Source: an uncultured Paracoccaceae bacterium (GTDB lineage: Bacteria; Pseudomonadota; Alphaproteobacteria; Rhodobacterales; Rhodobacteraceae). From it: a DNA stretch of 64,000 bases. Positions within the stretch are counted from its first letter, which is position 1; each line of letters starts with the position of its first letter. The translations under genes and the position numbers were made by a program. Below, piece by piece: positions 8,746 to 16,819 of this stretch. Below the pieces are notes generated by a model. It ran no database searches. It saw nothing but the letters and a program-made list of their open reading frames with translations, and was not told the DNA's origin. The stretch covers positions 347,442 to 411,441 of the forward strand of contig CANMQX010000004.1 in assembly GCA_947500135.1 (NCBI GenBank), read 5' to 3'.

Positions 8746-10538
8746 TGGATGGCAGCAAAGCCACCGGCAAAACCGTGGCCGAACATATCGTTGATTTCCT
8801 GCAAAGGCGCGACGTGGAACATGTGTTTGGCCTGTGCGGACACACCAATATTGCCGTGCTGGCGGCACTGGCCGAAAGCCCGATTGATTTCATCACCGTT
8901 CGCCATGAACAGATCGCCAGCCATGCCGCAGACGCCTATGCGCGGGTCACCGGGCGGGCGTCAGTTGTGCTTAGCCATCTCAGCCCCGGGCTGACCAATT
9001 GCGCGACGGGTGTGGCCAATGCCGCCCTTGACTGTATTCCGATGGTTGTGATCGCAGGCGACATCCCAACCCATTATTACGGCAAACACCCGCATCAAGA
9101 GGTCAACCTGCATGCCGACGCCGCCCAATGGGAAATCTATCGCCCCTTTGTAAAACGGGCGTGGCGGGTGGACCGTGCCGACCTGATGGCGGAAATCCTG
9201 GAAAAGGCATTCCATCTGGCCGAAAGCGGCCAACCCGGCCCGGTGCTGGTCAATGTACCGATGGATATCTTTAGCGAGGTCATCCCCTCTGACACGTTCG
9301 ACCGGGTGGCAAAAAACACCCGCGCCCTGTCCAGGCCCAGTATCGACGATGAAACGGCACGGGCGATTGTGAAAAAGCTGGCAGAGGCAGAGAAACCCGT
9401 GGCCTATGTGGGCGGCGGCATCCTGCTGGCGCAGGCGTCCGACGAGCTGGACGCTTTCGCCAGCCATATGGGTCTGCCCGTCGCCCATTCACTGATGGGC
9501 AAGGGCGCGCTGCGCGACGATCACCCGCTGGTCATGGGGATGACCGGGTTCTGGGGCACGTCGCTGGTCAACCAAACCTGTCTGAAGGCCGATGTGGTCT
9601 TTGCCGTTGGGACCCGGTTCAAAGAGGCGGACTGTTCCAGCTGGTATCCCGGGTACACGTTCAATATTGGGGCGGAAGGCAATGACACAAAGGTCATCCA
9701 TATCGACATCGAACCGCAGGAGATTGGGCGGAACTATCCGACCGAAATCGGGGTTGTGGCCGATGCCAAGGCGGCGCTGCGGGTCCTGATCCGCGTCGCG
9801 AAAGAGATGTATCCGGTCGGGTTCTCGCGGGATACAAAAAAAGCGGAGATTGCGCAGTTCCGGGACAGCTTCAAAGCCTCAAACAGTGACATGCAAAGCG
9901 CGGCCGCTTTCCCGATGATGCCTGAACGTATTCTGGCCGATACGCGCAAGGCATTGCCCGATAACGCGATCATCACCACGGATGTGGGCTGGAACAAGAA
10001 CGGGGTGGGGCAGCAATTCGATATTCTGACGCCGGGGTCGATCCTGACCCCGGGCGGGTTTGCGACCATGGGCTTTGGGCCACCCGCGGCCATCGGGGCG
10101 AAGCTGGCAGCACCGGACCGGGTGGTTCTCAGCCTCGTGGGTGATGGTGGTTTCGGGCAGAACCCATCCATGCTGGCCACGGCGGTGGAACTAAACCTTG
10201 GGATCATTTGGCTGGTGATGAATAACAATGCGTTTGGCACCATCGCAGGGCTGCAAAAGGCGCATTACGGGCTGACCTATGGCACGACCTTCCCGGGCAG
10301 CGCGGCAGCGCCCACAAACAGGCCGGGCTATGCTGAAATCGCGCGCGCCTATGGGGCCGAAGGGATCCGTATCACGGCGGCAGAGGAATTGTTGCCCGCC
10401 TTGCAAGCTGCCATTGCCAGCGGCAAGCCAACAGTGTTGGATGTGCCCATGATCAACAACCCCACGCCCACAACCGGGCATTGGAACATCCTTGATATCT
10501 ATTCACCGCATAAGGATGTGAGCCATGTGGCGACATAA
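8745..10538 (+). CDS. Thiamine diphosphate-dependent enzyme (acetolactate synthase/decarboxylase superfamily)
   Basis: A 597-residue three-domain ThDP enzyme. The N-terminal Pyr domain has the catalytic Glu in TVRHEQIASHAADAYAR; the C-terminal PP domain has the ThDP-metal motif from GDGGFGQ to NNNAFG. A central Rossmann-like domain carries KPVAYVGGG. The Glu argues against glyoxylate carboligase, which lacks it. In this operon (isomerase, acylating aldehyde dehydrogenase, aldolase) it may decarboxylate a 2-oxoacid to an aldehyde that is then converted to an acyl-CoA; that is inference. The ATG overlaps the preceding stop by one base, showing translational coupling. Confidence 0.82.
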   Translation: MDGSKATGKTVAEHIVDFLQRRDVEHVFGLCGHTNIAVLAALAESPIDFITVRHEQIASHAADAYARVTGRASVVLSHLSPGLTNCATGVANAALDCIPMVVIAGDIPTHYYGKHPHQEVNLHADAAQWEIYRPFVKRAWRVDRADLMAEILEKAFHLAESGQPGPVLVNVPMDIFSEVIPSDTFDRVAKNTRALSRPSIDDETARAIVKKLAEAEKPVAYVGGGILLAQASDELDAFASHMGLPVAHSLMGKGALRDDHPLVMGMTGFWGTSLVNQTCLKADVVFAVGTRFKEADCSSWYPGYTFNIGAEGNDTKVIHIDIEPQEIGRNYPTEIGVVADAKAALRVLIRVAKEMYPVGFSRDTKKAEIAQFRDSFKASNSDMQSAAAFPMMPERILADTRKALPDNAIITTDVGWNKNGVGQQFDILTPGSILTPGGFATMGFGPPAAIGAKLAAPDRVVLSLVGDGGFGQNPSMLATAVELNLGIIWLVMNNNAFGTIAGLQKAHYGLTYGTTFPGSAAAPTNRPGYAEIARAYGAEGIRITAAEELLPALQAAIASGKPTVLDVPMINNPTPTTGHWNILDIYSPHKDVSHVAT

Positions 10539-10550
10539 AAGGTAGCTCTG

Positions 10551-11321
10551 ATGCAGAACCCCAGTAACCGTTTCAAAGAAGGCCTGCGCGCAGGCAAGCA
10601 GCAATTGGGGATCTGGAATTCCATCGGCGGGCATTCAGTGCCGGAACTGCTGGGCGGGGCGGGGTTTGACTGGGTGCTGGTTGATTGTGAACATGCCGCC
10701 ACAGAAACCATTGATGTGCTGCCCGCATTGCAGGCCATCGGGCAGCACCCCGAAACCGCAGCGCTGGTGCGGCCTGCGGCGAATGACCCGACGCTGTTCA
10801 AACGCATCCTGGATATGGGCGCGCAAACGCTGCTGGTGCCTTATGTACAAACGGCAGAGGAGGCGGCCGCAGCCGTCAACGCCATGTGCTACGGCCCGCA
10901 AGGCATGCGTGGCATGGCGGGCATGACACGGGCCACGCGCTATGGCAAGGTCGACAATTACTTTACGACAGCCTCGGACGAACTTTGCCTTGTCGTGCAG
11001 GTCGAAACGATGCAGGGGCTGGATAATCTTGAGGCAATTGCCCGAACCGATGGGGTTGATGCGGTGTTTTTCGGACCCGCCGATCTGAGTGCGAGCATGG
11101 GTTTTCCCGGACAGCTGAGCCACCCCGATGTCGATGCCGCCATCTGTGATGGCATCAAACGGTTGGTTGCGATTGGGGTGCCTGCAGGGGTGATGTCGTT
11201 GGATGTAAAGACGGCGCAACGCTATATTGATCTTGGCGCGTCATTTGTGGCCGTCGCTGTGGACCTTGTGCTGCTGGCGCGTGCGGTTGCAGATATTCAG
11301 GGTCAGTTTCGGAAGTCCTGA
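10551..11321 (+). CDS. HpcH/HpaI class II aldolase (2-dehydro-3-deoxyglucarate aldolase-like)
   Basis: A 256-residue metal-dependent aldolase of the HpcH/HpaI family that cleaves 2-oxo-3-deoxy acids to pyruvate or a related oxoacid plus an aldehyde. Visible family sites are FDWVLVDCEHA, the substrate/metal Glu in VQVETMQGLDNL and the metal Asp in FFGPADLSASMG. It is the last gene of the operon, 12 bases after the ThDP gene, and two terminator-like hairpins follow. Its likely product aldehyde could feed the split aldehyde dehydrogenase; the true substrate is unknown. Confidence 0.88.
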   Translation: MQNPSNRFKEGLRAGKQQLGIWNSIGGHSVPELLGGAGFDWVLVDCEHAATETIDVLPALQAIGQHPETAALVRPAANDPTLFKRILDMGAQTLLVPYVQTAEEAAAAVNAMCYGPQGMRGMAGMTRATRYGKVDNYFTTASDELCLVVQVETMQGLDNLEAIARTDGVDAVFFGPADLSASMGFPGQLSHPDVDAAICDGIKRLVAIGVPAGVMSLDVKTAQRYIDLGASFVAVAVDLVLLARAVADIQGQFRKS

Positions 11322-11348
11322 ATGCAGTCTCATCTGCGCCGTTGTCGT

Positions 11349-11375
11349 GAAAAAATCTGTGTAACAGATTTTTTC
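11349..11375. repeat. AAAAAATCTGTG hairpin, copy 1
   Basis: Arms GAAAAAATCTGT and ACAGATTTTTTC around a short loop form a perfect hairpin ending in a T-run on either strand, so it could act as a bidirectional terminator after the aldolase operon and the convergent SDR gene. Near-identical hairpins occur at 11415-11440 and 43707-43733. Confidence 0.7.
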
Positions 11376-11414
11376 GGCACCGTCATGCAAACATTAACCC
11401 CGGCACCCAGAAAC

Positions 11415-11440
11415 AAAAAATCTGTGTCACAGATTTTTTC
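11415..11440. repeat. AAAAAATCTGTG hairpin, copy 2
   Basis: Same palindrome as copy 1 (AAAAAATCTGTG/CACAGATTTTTT), 40 bases further on, in the gap between the convergent aldolase and SDR genes. Confidence 0.7.
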
Positions 11441-11472
11441 CTGACCCGCAAATGCTGTGACGCTTGCTGATC

Positions 11473-12123
11473 CTAGTAAGGATGCGCGCGCCCGTCCCAG
11501 GTTTCAAAACACCCCGTGGTCGCCAATGACAGCGCATCAAACCTCGCAGTTAGTCCCGCTGCACTCGCTTCCGTGTCAATCTCGGCTGCTGCGCTGCCCA
11601 TATCGGTTTGCACCCAGCCAGGATGGTAAATCCCCACCGCAATCCCTTCACCCGCCAGATCAGCGGCCAGATTACGGCCAAGGTTCAGCACAGCCGCCTT
11701 ACTGGCCCGGTAGATATAGCTGCCACCGGGCGCCCGATTCTGCGATGCCATCTGGGATGAGATGATCGCGATCTTTGCACCATCTGCCCGGCGCAGATGC
11801 GGTAACATATGCTGCACTGTCAAAAAGACACCGGTCACATTGGCCGCAAAACTGTCAGCCCACATCGCAGCCGGATAACCTGTATCAAGCGCCTGCCCTT
11901 TGTCATGATAAACACCGGCATTACAGACCAGCAGATCAATGGGCGTATCGCCCAGTTCAGCGGCAAATGCGGCATGTGCGGCGGGGTCGGTCACGTCCAG
12001 TTGCAGCATCCGGCCAGCGCTGGGCTGCCGATGGGTGCCCCAGACTGTTTCACCCCGGTTGTCATATCTGTCAAACAGCGCCCGGCCAATGCCGCGATTG
12101 GCCCCTGTGATCAGCACAGTCAT
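11473..12123 (-). CDS. Short-chain dehydrogenase/reductase
   Basis: A 216-residue SDR, short for the family. The cofactor motif TGANRGIG, the NAG motif in VCNAGVY, the catalytic Ser in IISSQMA and the YRASK active-site pair are all present. It is four bases downstream of the DUF1178 gene on the same strand, suggesting cotranscription. The substrate is not predictable. Confidence 0.88.
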   Translation of the reverse strand: MTVLITGANRGIGRALFDRYDNRGETVWGTHRQPSAGRMLQLDVTDPAAHAAFAAELGDTPIDLLVCNAGVYHDKGQALDTGYPAAMWADSFAANVTGVFLTVQHMLPHLRRADGAKIAIISSQMASQNRAPGGSYIYRASKAAVLNLGRNLAADLAGEGIAVGIYHPGWVQTDMGSAAAEIDTEASAAGLTARFDALSLATTGCFETWDGRAHPY

Positions 12124-12127
12124 CGGT

Positions 12128-12532
12128 TCAATTTGCCTTCTTGCGGGGGATAAAGGGCAGCGGCATCACCGGAATGCCATCATCCACCAGCTTCTTGGCC
12201 TCTTGCAGGTTCGCCTCGCCATAGATCGGGCGTTCGGGCTTGGTGCCGTCATGTATCTCGCGCGCCTCGGTTGCGAAGTCGCTGCCGACATATTCGGAAT
12301 TTGCCTCGACCTTCTTTTTCAACTCCGCCAGGGCGGCATTGGTCTGTTTCGGCACGGCGATGCTGTTTGATGTATTCACCGCCGGGGCCATGATCATTTT
12401 TGTCACATCGGTCGATCCGCATGTGGTGCAATTGATCATGCCTGCCGTCACCAGCTTGTCAAAGGCCGCACCGGACTGAAACCAGCTTTCAAACTGGTGA
12501 TCCTGATCACATTTGAGATGAAATTTTATCAT
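12128..12532 (-). CDS. DUF1178 family protein
   Basis: A 134-residue protein with the DUF1178 layout: an N-terminal zinc-ribbon-like section (LKCDQDH ... CTTCGS), a variable middle, and a conserved C-terminal tail EAREIHDGTKPERPIYGEA...DDGIPVMPLP. The family is widespread in alphaproteobacteria and has no assigned function. It precedes the SDR gene closely. Confidence 0.85.
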   Translation of the reverse strand: MIKFHLKCDQDHQFESWFQSGAAFDKLVTAGMINCTTCGSTDVTKMIMAPAVNTSNSIAVPKQTNAALAELKKKVEANSEYVGSDFATEAREIHDGTKPERPIYGEANLQEAKKLVDDGIPVMPLPFIPRKKAN

Positions 12533-12619
12533 GCGGCTCTGACATTAAGGGCTGAGCGGTTAAATAGGTGTTTTGATGCATTGCGCAACCCTGATGTATT
12601 CACCGGGCGTTGCCCGGGT

Positions 12620-13099
12620 TCACTGCTTTGGCGGCGGATCGGGCGGGGTAAACCGGGCGACGATCCGTCTTAGCTCAGGTTCTTCCAATCGCTTGGCGGC
12701 CTTTTTGGGGCTGAACCATTTGCGCCGACGCTGCGCCTTTTCCGGCCATTTGGCATGCACCTTTGTCACATGCATCGGATAGACGATGGCCACCGCCGGG
12801 GCGGTCCCTTCTTTCAGTGGTTTAACGTAAGTGTAGATGCCCAATGACTGATTGCTGATCTGCCCGCTGACCCCCGCCTCCTCGTAAGCTTCCTGGGCTG
12901 CGGCATCTGCGGGCGTTTGTTTGTGCATGGGCCAGCCTTTGGGAATGATCCAGCGTTTGCGGGTCCGGCTGGTCACCAGACAGACCTGTACCTTGCCATC
13001 CTTGATCCGCCAGCACAGCGCGGCAAACTGGGCGCGTATATCGGTCTTGCGCCCGGTCGTGAATTTCAGCGGAAGCTGGTCAGGAGATGAATTCACCAT
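12620..13099 (-). CDS. NUDIX hydrolase (diphosphoinositol-polyphosphatase-like)
   Basis: A 159-residue NUDIX protein with a Nudix box running from GWPMHKQTP to EAYEEAG, in which the Glu residues of the metal site are present. The opening strand AALCWRIKDGKVQVCLVTSR and the RKRWIIPKGWP segment resemble the diphosphoinositol polyphosphate phosphohydrolase-like subgroup. The C-terminus is basic and proline-rich. It is divergent from the deacetylase-like gene with a gap of about 33 bases. Substrate unknown. Confidence 0.85.
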   Translation of the reverse strand: MVNSSPDQLPLKFTTGRKTDIRAQFAALCWRIKDGKVQVCLVTSRTRKRWIIPKGWPMHKQTPADAAAQEAYEEAGVSGQISNQSLGIYTYVKPLKEGTAPAVAIVYPMHVTKVHAKWPEKAQRRRKWFSPKKAAKRLEEPELRRIVARFTPPDPPPKQ

Positions 13100-13132
13100 G
13101 GCTCTGATCCGAAATTGGGTTACATCCCTGAC

Positions 13133-14290
13133 ATGTCAGCCATTATTCATGCCACGCCTGCTGCGGCAACCCCTTGCCCACGATTTATCGGGTCAGAGAT
13201 TTATCGCCATTCCAGCTATGGTGCGTGGCATCCATTGCGCATCCCCCGTGTCTCCACCGTGATGGACCTGACCCGTGCGATGGGCTGGCTGCAGCCGGCG
13301 CAGTTCGTCACGTCGCCAAGGGCGAAACCGGCGGCGTTGGCTGGGTTTCATACGGCGGAATACATCGCCGCTTTGCAGGCCGCAGAGGCGGCGCAAGTGG
13401 TCACCGATCAGACCCGCGATCGGCATGGGATAGGCACCCCGTCCAACCCGGTTTTTCCTGAAATGTACCGCCGTCCGGCCACGTCTGCCGGTGCGTCACT
13501 TTTGGCGGGGGAATTGCTGCGGAACGGCGGTGCGATCTATTCCCCTGCGGGGGGCACGCATCATGGTATGCCAGACAGGGCGAACGGGTTTTGTTACCTT
13601 AACGACCCGGTGCTGGCGATCCAGTCATTGCGGCGCAATGGCGCAGATCGCGTTGCCTATGTCGATATCGACGCCCATCATCCTGACGGGGTTGAGGCCG
13701 CATTTGCAGATGATCCCAACACGTTGCTGATTTCGGTGCATGAGGAAAACCGGTGGCCGCGCACGGGTCAGTTGACGGATCGGGGGCAGGGGCAACTGTT
13801 CAACCTGCCGGTGCCCGCAGGCCTGCATGATGATGATATGGCGCTGATCCGCGATCATGTGATCCTGCCGCTGGTCGCGGATTTCCGGCCTGATGCGATT
13901 GTCCTGCAATGCGGCGCCGATGCGGTGGCGGAGGATCCGCAATCGCGCCTGACCCTGTCAAACAATGCGCATTTGGCGATTGTGGCGGCGCTCGCCCCGC
14001 TCAGCCCGCGTTATCTGGTTTTGGGCGGTGGTGGATATAATCCGTGGTCGGTCGGGCGGCTTTGGGCCGGGGTCTGGGCCACGATCTGCGGGGCCGAGGT
14101 GCCGGATGTTTTGCCGCCGAAAGCGCAGGATGTCCTGCGGGCGCTAGACTGGAAGATGCCGATGCGGACCCGCCATGCCGAACCGCACTGGATCAGCACC
14201 CTGCGGGATGCGCCACGTTATGGGCCAATCAAGGATGATGTGCGGCAACGCGCCGATGTCCTGATCGCGCGGTCAAAGGCGTGGGTCTGA
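13133..14290 (+). CDS. Histone deacetylase/acetylpolyamine amidohydrolase-family protein
   Basis: A 385-residue zinc hydrolase of the arginase/deacetylase superfamily. Zinc and active-site elements include GGTHHGMPDRANGFCYLND, VDIDAHHPDG and GGGGYNPWSVGRLW. Note HHPDG where most relatives read HHGNG or HHGDG. It starts at ATG 13133; a TTG at 13115 would lie almost on the divergent NUDIX gene. It should remove acyl groups from lysine or polyamines in the cytoplasm. The end overlaps a possible GTG start of modA, but I place modA further on. Confidence 0.85.
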   Translation: MSAIIHATPAAATPCPRFIGSEIYRHSSYGAWHPLRIPRVSTVMDLTRAMGWLQPAQFVTSPRAKPAALAGFHTAEYIAALQAAEAAQVVTDQTRDRHGIGTPSNPVFPEMYRRPATSAGASLLAGELLRNGGAIYSPAGGTHHGMPDRANGFCYLNDPVLAIQSLRRNGADRVAYVDIDAHHPDGVEAAFADDPNTLLISVHEENRWPRTGQLTDRGQGQLFNLPVPAGLHDDDMALIRDHVILPLVADFRPDAIVLQCGADAVAEDPQSRLTLSNNAHLAIVAALAPLSPRYLVLGGGGYNPWSVGRLWAGVWATICGAEVPDVLPPKAQDVLRALDWKMPMRTRHAEPHWISTLRDAPRYGPIKDDVRQRADVLIARSKAWV

Positions 14291-14328
14291 CCCTTGCCAT
14301 GCCTGCGGAACCGCCGGATAGTCGCGCC

Positions 14329-15069
14329 ATGATGTCGCGCGTTGTTTGCTTGATCCTTGACTTGTTGACTGCCCCCGTTTTGCGGGCCGAAACGCTTGTT
14401 TTTGCGGCGGCCAGCCTGAAAGAACCGCTTGATGAACTGGCAGATGCTTTTGGCGATGTCACTGTGTCCTATGGGGGCAGCAGCACGTTGGCCCGGCAGG
14501 TCAGCTTTGGCGCGCCTGCGGATCTGGTTTTGCTGGCCAATGTCGATTGGATGGATGTGTTGCGGGATGACGGGTTCGTGCAACCGGGCACGGTTGCCGA
14601 TTTCGCCAGTAACGCATTGGTGCTGATCGGCCCGGCAGAGGCGGGCGATGTTTTGCTGCACGGTTATGGCATGGCATCTGCACTGGGTGACGGACGGTTG
14701 GCCATCGGCCTGACGGAGGCGGTGCCCGCAGGCATTTATGCCAAAGCCGCTTTGGTCAATCTGAACCTGTGGGAGCCGCTATCGTGGCGACTGGCAGAGG
14801 TCGATAATGTCCGCGCCGCTATGGCACTGGTGGCCCGCAAACAGGCCCCGTTGGGCATTGTCTATGCCACCGATGCGCGGGTCAGCGATGATGTGCGGGT
14901 GGTCGCCCGTTTCCCGGCTGAGGCGCATCCGCCGATCCGCTATGTAGGGGCATTGACGGTGCAGGCAGATGCGCAGGCCGCTGCATTCTGGGATTTCGTC
15001 AAGGGCCCTGACGGGCAAGCCGTTTTGCAGGATGCCGGGTTTTTGCCACCTCAACAGGGCGTCAAATGA
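14329..15069 (+). CDS. modA: Molybdate ABC transporter substrate-binding protein
   Basis: Periplasmic binding protein of the ModA type, about 246 residues from ATG 14329. The first 20 residues (MMSRVVCLILDLLTAPVLRA) form a signal peptide; a longer frame from GTG 14281 would bury it. The mature protein opens LVFAAASLKEPLDELADAF and has YGGSSTLARQ, GAPADLVLLAN and GLTEAVPAGIYA, the oxyanion-binding regions of ModA. Genes modB and modC follow with ATGA/TGATG overlaps. The molybdate it brings in would serve the molybdo-enzyme operon at 25.9-30.2 kb. Confidence 0.92.
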   Translation: MMSRVVCLILDLLTAPVLRAETLVFAAASLKEPLDELADAFGDVTVSYGGSSTLARQVSFGAPADLVLLANVDWMDVLRDDGFVQPGTVADFASNALVLIGPAEAGDVLLHGYGMASALGDGRLAIGLTEAVPAGIYAKAALVNLNLWEPLSWRLAEVDNVRAAMALVARKQAPLGIVYATDARVSDDVRVVARFPAEAHPPIRYVGALTVQADAQAAAFWDFVKGPDGQAVLQDAGFLPPQQGVK

Positions 15070-15761
15070 TGGATGCGCTTGGCCCTGCTGAATGGGCGGC
15101 GATCTGGCTGTCGCTGCGGGTCGCCATTGTGGCGACGATCTGCGCACTGCCTATCGCAATTGCTATTGCCTATCTTTTGGCGCGCAAGGAATTTCCGGGG
15201 CGGCAATTGTTGAACGGGCTGGTGCATCTGCCCCTTGTTTTGCCCCCCGTGGTCACCGGCTATCTGTTGCTGGTCGTCTTTGGGCGGCAAGGGGCAGTTG
15301 GTGCGTTTCTATACGATGTCTTCGGGATCACGCTGGCGTTCCGCTGGACCGGGGCCGCATTGGCCGCAGCAATCATGGCGTTTCCGCTGATGGTCCGCGC
15401 GATCCGGTTGGCGATTGAGGCGGTTGATCCGGGGTTGGAAGACGCTGCAGCCACATTGGGCGCGTCCCGATGGCGGATTTTCGGTACGTTGACCTTGCCC
15501 CTGATCGCCCCCGGCGTGCTGGCGGGTGCTGTGCTTGGCTTTGCCAAGGCGCTGGGTGAATTCGGGGCCACAATCACCTTTGTTGCGGCGATTCCGGGGC
15601 AGACCCAAACCATTCCGTCGGCGATTTATGGGCTGTTGCAGGTTCCGGGCGAGGAACCGGCGGTATTGGGCCTTGTCATCGTGTCGATCATTCTGGCCAT
15701 GGGCGCATTGCTGTTGTCGGAATGGTTAGGCCGGGTCATGGCCCGCCGGGTGGGCCGCTGA
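15066..15761 (+). CDS. modB: Molybdate ABC transporter permease
   Basis: A 231-residue inner-membrane permease with five to six hydrophobic segments. The cytoplasmic EAA loop is seen in EDAAATLGASRWRIFGTLTLP, which contacts ModC. Its start overlaps modA by 4 bases and its stop overlaps modC by one, so the three genes are translationally coupled. Confidence 0.95.
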   Translation: MMDALGPAEWAAIWLSLRVAIVATICALPIAIAIAYLLARKEFPGRQLLNGLVHLPLVLPPVVTGYLLLVVFGRQGAVGAFLYDVFGITLAFRWTGAALAAAIMAFPLMVRAIRLAIEAVDPGLEDAAATLGASRWRIFGTLTLPLIAPGVLAGAVLGFAKALGEFGATITFVAAIPGQTQTIPSAIYGLLQVPGEEPAVLGLVIVSIILAMGALLLSEWLGRVMARRVGR

Positions 15762-16819
15762 TGTTGCAGGTGGCCATTCAGAAAAGTCTGGGTGATTTCC
15801 AGCTTGATGTCAGCTTTGACGCGCCGTCCGGGGTCACCGCGATTTTTGGGCGCTCTGGCAGTGGCAAGACATCGCTGATCAATGCCGTGGCAGGGTTGCT
15901 GCACCCGGATGCGGGGCGCATCGCCCTTGGGGATCAGGTGCTGTTTGATGATGGCGCAGGGGTGCGGCGTGCCCCGCAACAGCGGCGTGTTGGCTATGTG
16001 TTTCAGGATGCCCGCCTGTTTCCGCATATGAGCGTGGAGCGCAACCTGCGCTATGGCGGGGATCACGATGCCGACCGGGTGATTGACGTGCTGGGTCTTG
16101 GTGATTTGCTGACCCGTCGTCCGGCGGGGCTGTCGGGGGGGGAAAAGCAGCGGGTCGCTTTGGGCCGTGCGCTAATGTCGGACCCGCAGATATTGCTGTT
16201 GGATGAACCGTTGGCCGCCCTTGATGCCCCCCGCAAGGCCGAGATCATGCCTTATATCGAGCGGCTGCGCGACGATGTGCAGGTGCCAATGCTTTATGTC
16301 AGCCATGACGTGTCAGAGGTGGCGCGGCTGGCTACAACGCTGGTCATTCTGGATGCCGGATCGGTCGTGGCTGCAGGCCCGGTGGGCGAGGTTCTGTCGC
16401 GCCCGGCGGCGGTGCCCTTGCTGGGCGTTCGGGATGCTGGGGCGGTTATTGTCACCAAGGTTGCCGGGCGGCTCTTGGATGACGGGCTGACCGAATTGGC
16501 ATTTTCTGGCGGGCGCATCGTGTTGCCAGGTATCCTTGGGGTTTTGGGGCAGACGGTGCGCTTGCGCATTCCGGCGCAGGATGTGATCTTGGCGCGGGCC
16601 GCCCCTGACGGGATCAGTGCGCTGAACGTGTTGCCCGTGACCATCACCGCATTGGAACAGGGGCGCGGGCCGGGCGTTGCCGTGGGGCTGAAGGCCGGAG
16701 ATGATGCGCTGTTGGCGCGCGTGACCCGGCGTAGTGCGCAGCGGATGGAATTGGCCGTGGGTCAGCAGGTATTTGCGATTATCAAGGCAACGGCTGTTGG
16801 GCCGGAGGATGTCGGTTAG
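15761..16819 (+). CDS. modC: Molybdate ABC transporter ATP-binding protein
   Basis: A 352-residue ABC ATPase with Walker A GRSGSGKTS, Q-loop VFQDARLF, signature LSGGEKQR, Walker B ILLLDEP and the H-loop SHD. The C-terminal 130 residues form the molybdate-binding MOP-like (TOBE) domain typical of ModC, which lets intracellular molybdate inhibit transport. The ATG at 15761 overlaps the modB stop. It meets the KdtA-like gene convergently with a few bases of overlap. Confidence 0.95.
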   Translation: MLQVAIQKSLGDFQLDVSFDAPSGVTAIFGRSGSGKTSLINAVAGLLHPDAGRIALGDQVLFDDGAGVRRAPQQRRVGYVFQDARLFPHMSVERNLRYGGDHDADRVIDVLGLGDLLTRRPAGLSGGEKQRVALGRALMSDPQILLLDEPLAALDAPRKAEIMPYIERLRDDVQVPMLYVSHDVSEVARLATTLVILDAGSVVAAGPVGEVLSRPAAVPLLGVRDAGAVIVTKVAGRLLDDGLTELAFSGGRIVLPGILGVLGQTVRLRIPAQDVILARAAPDGISALNVLPVTITALEQGRGPGVAVGLKAGDDALLARVTRRSAQRMELAVGQQVFAIIKATAVGPEDVG

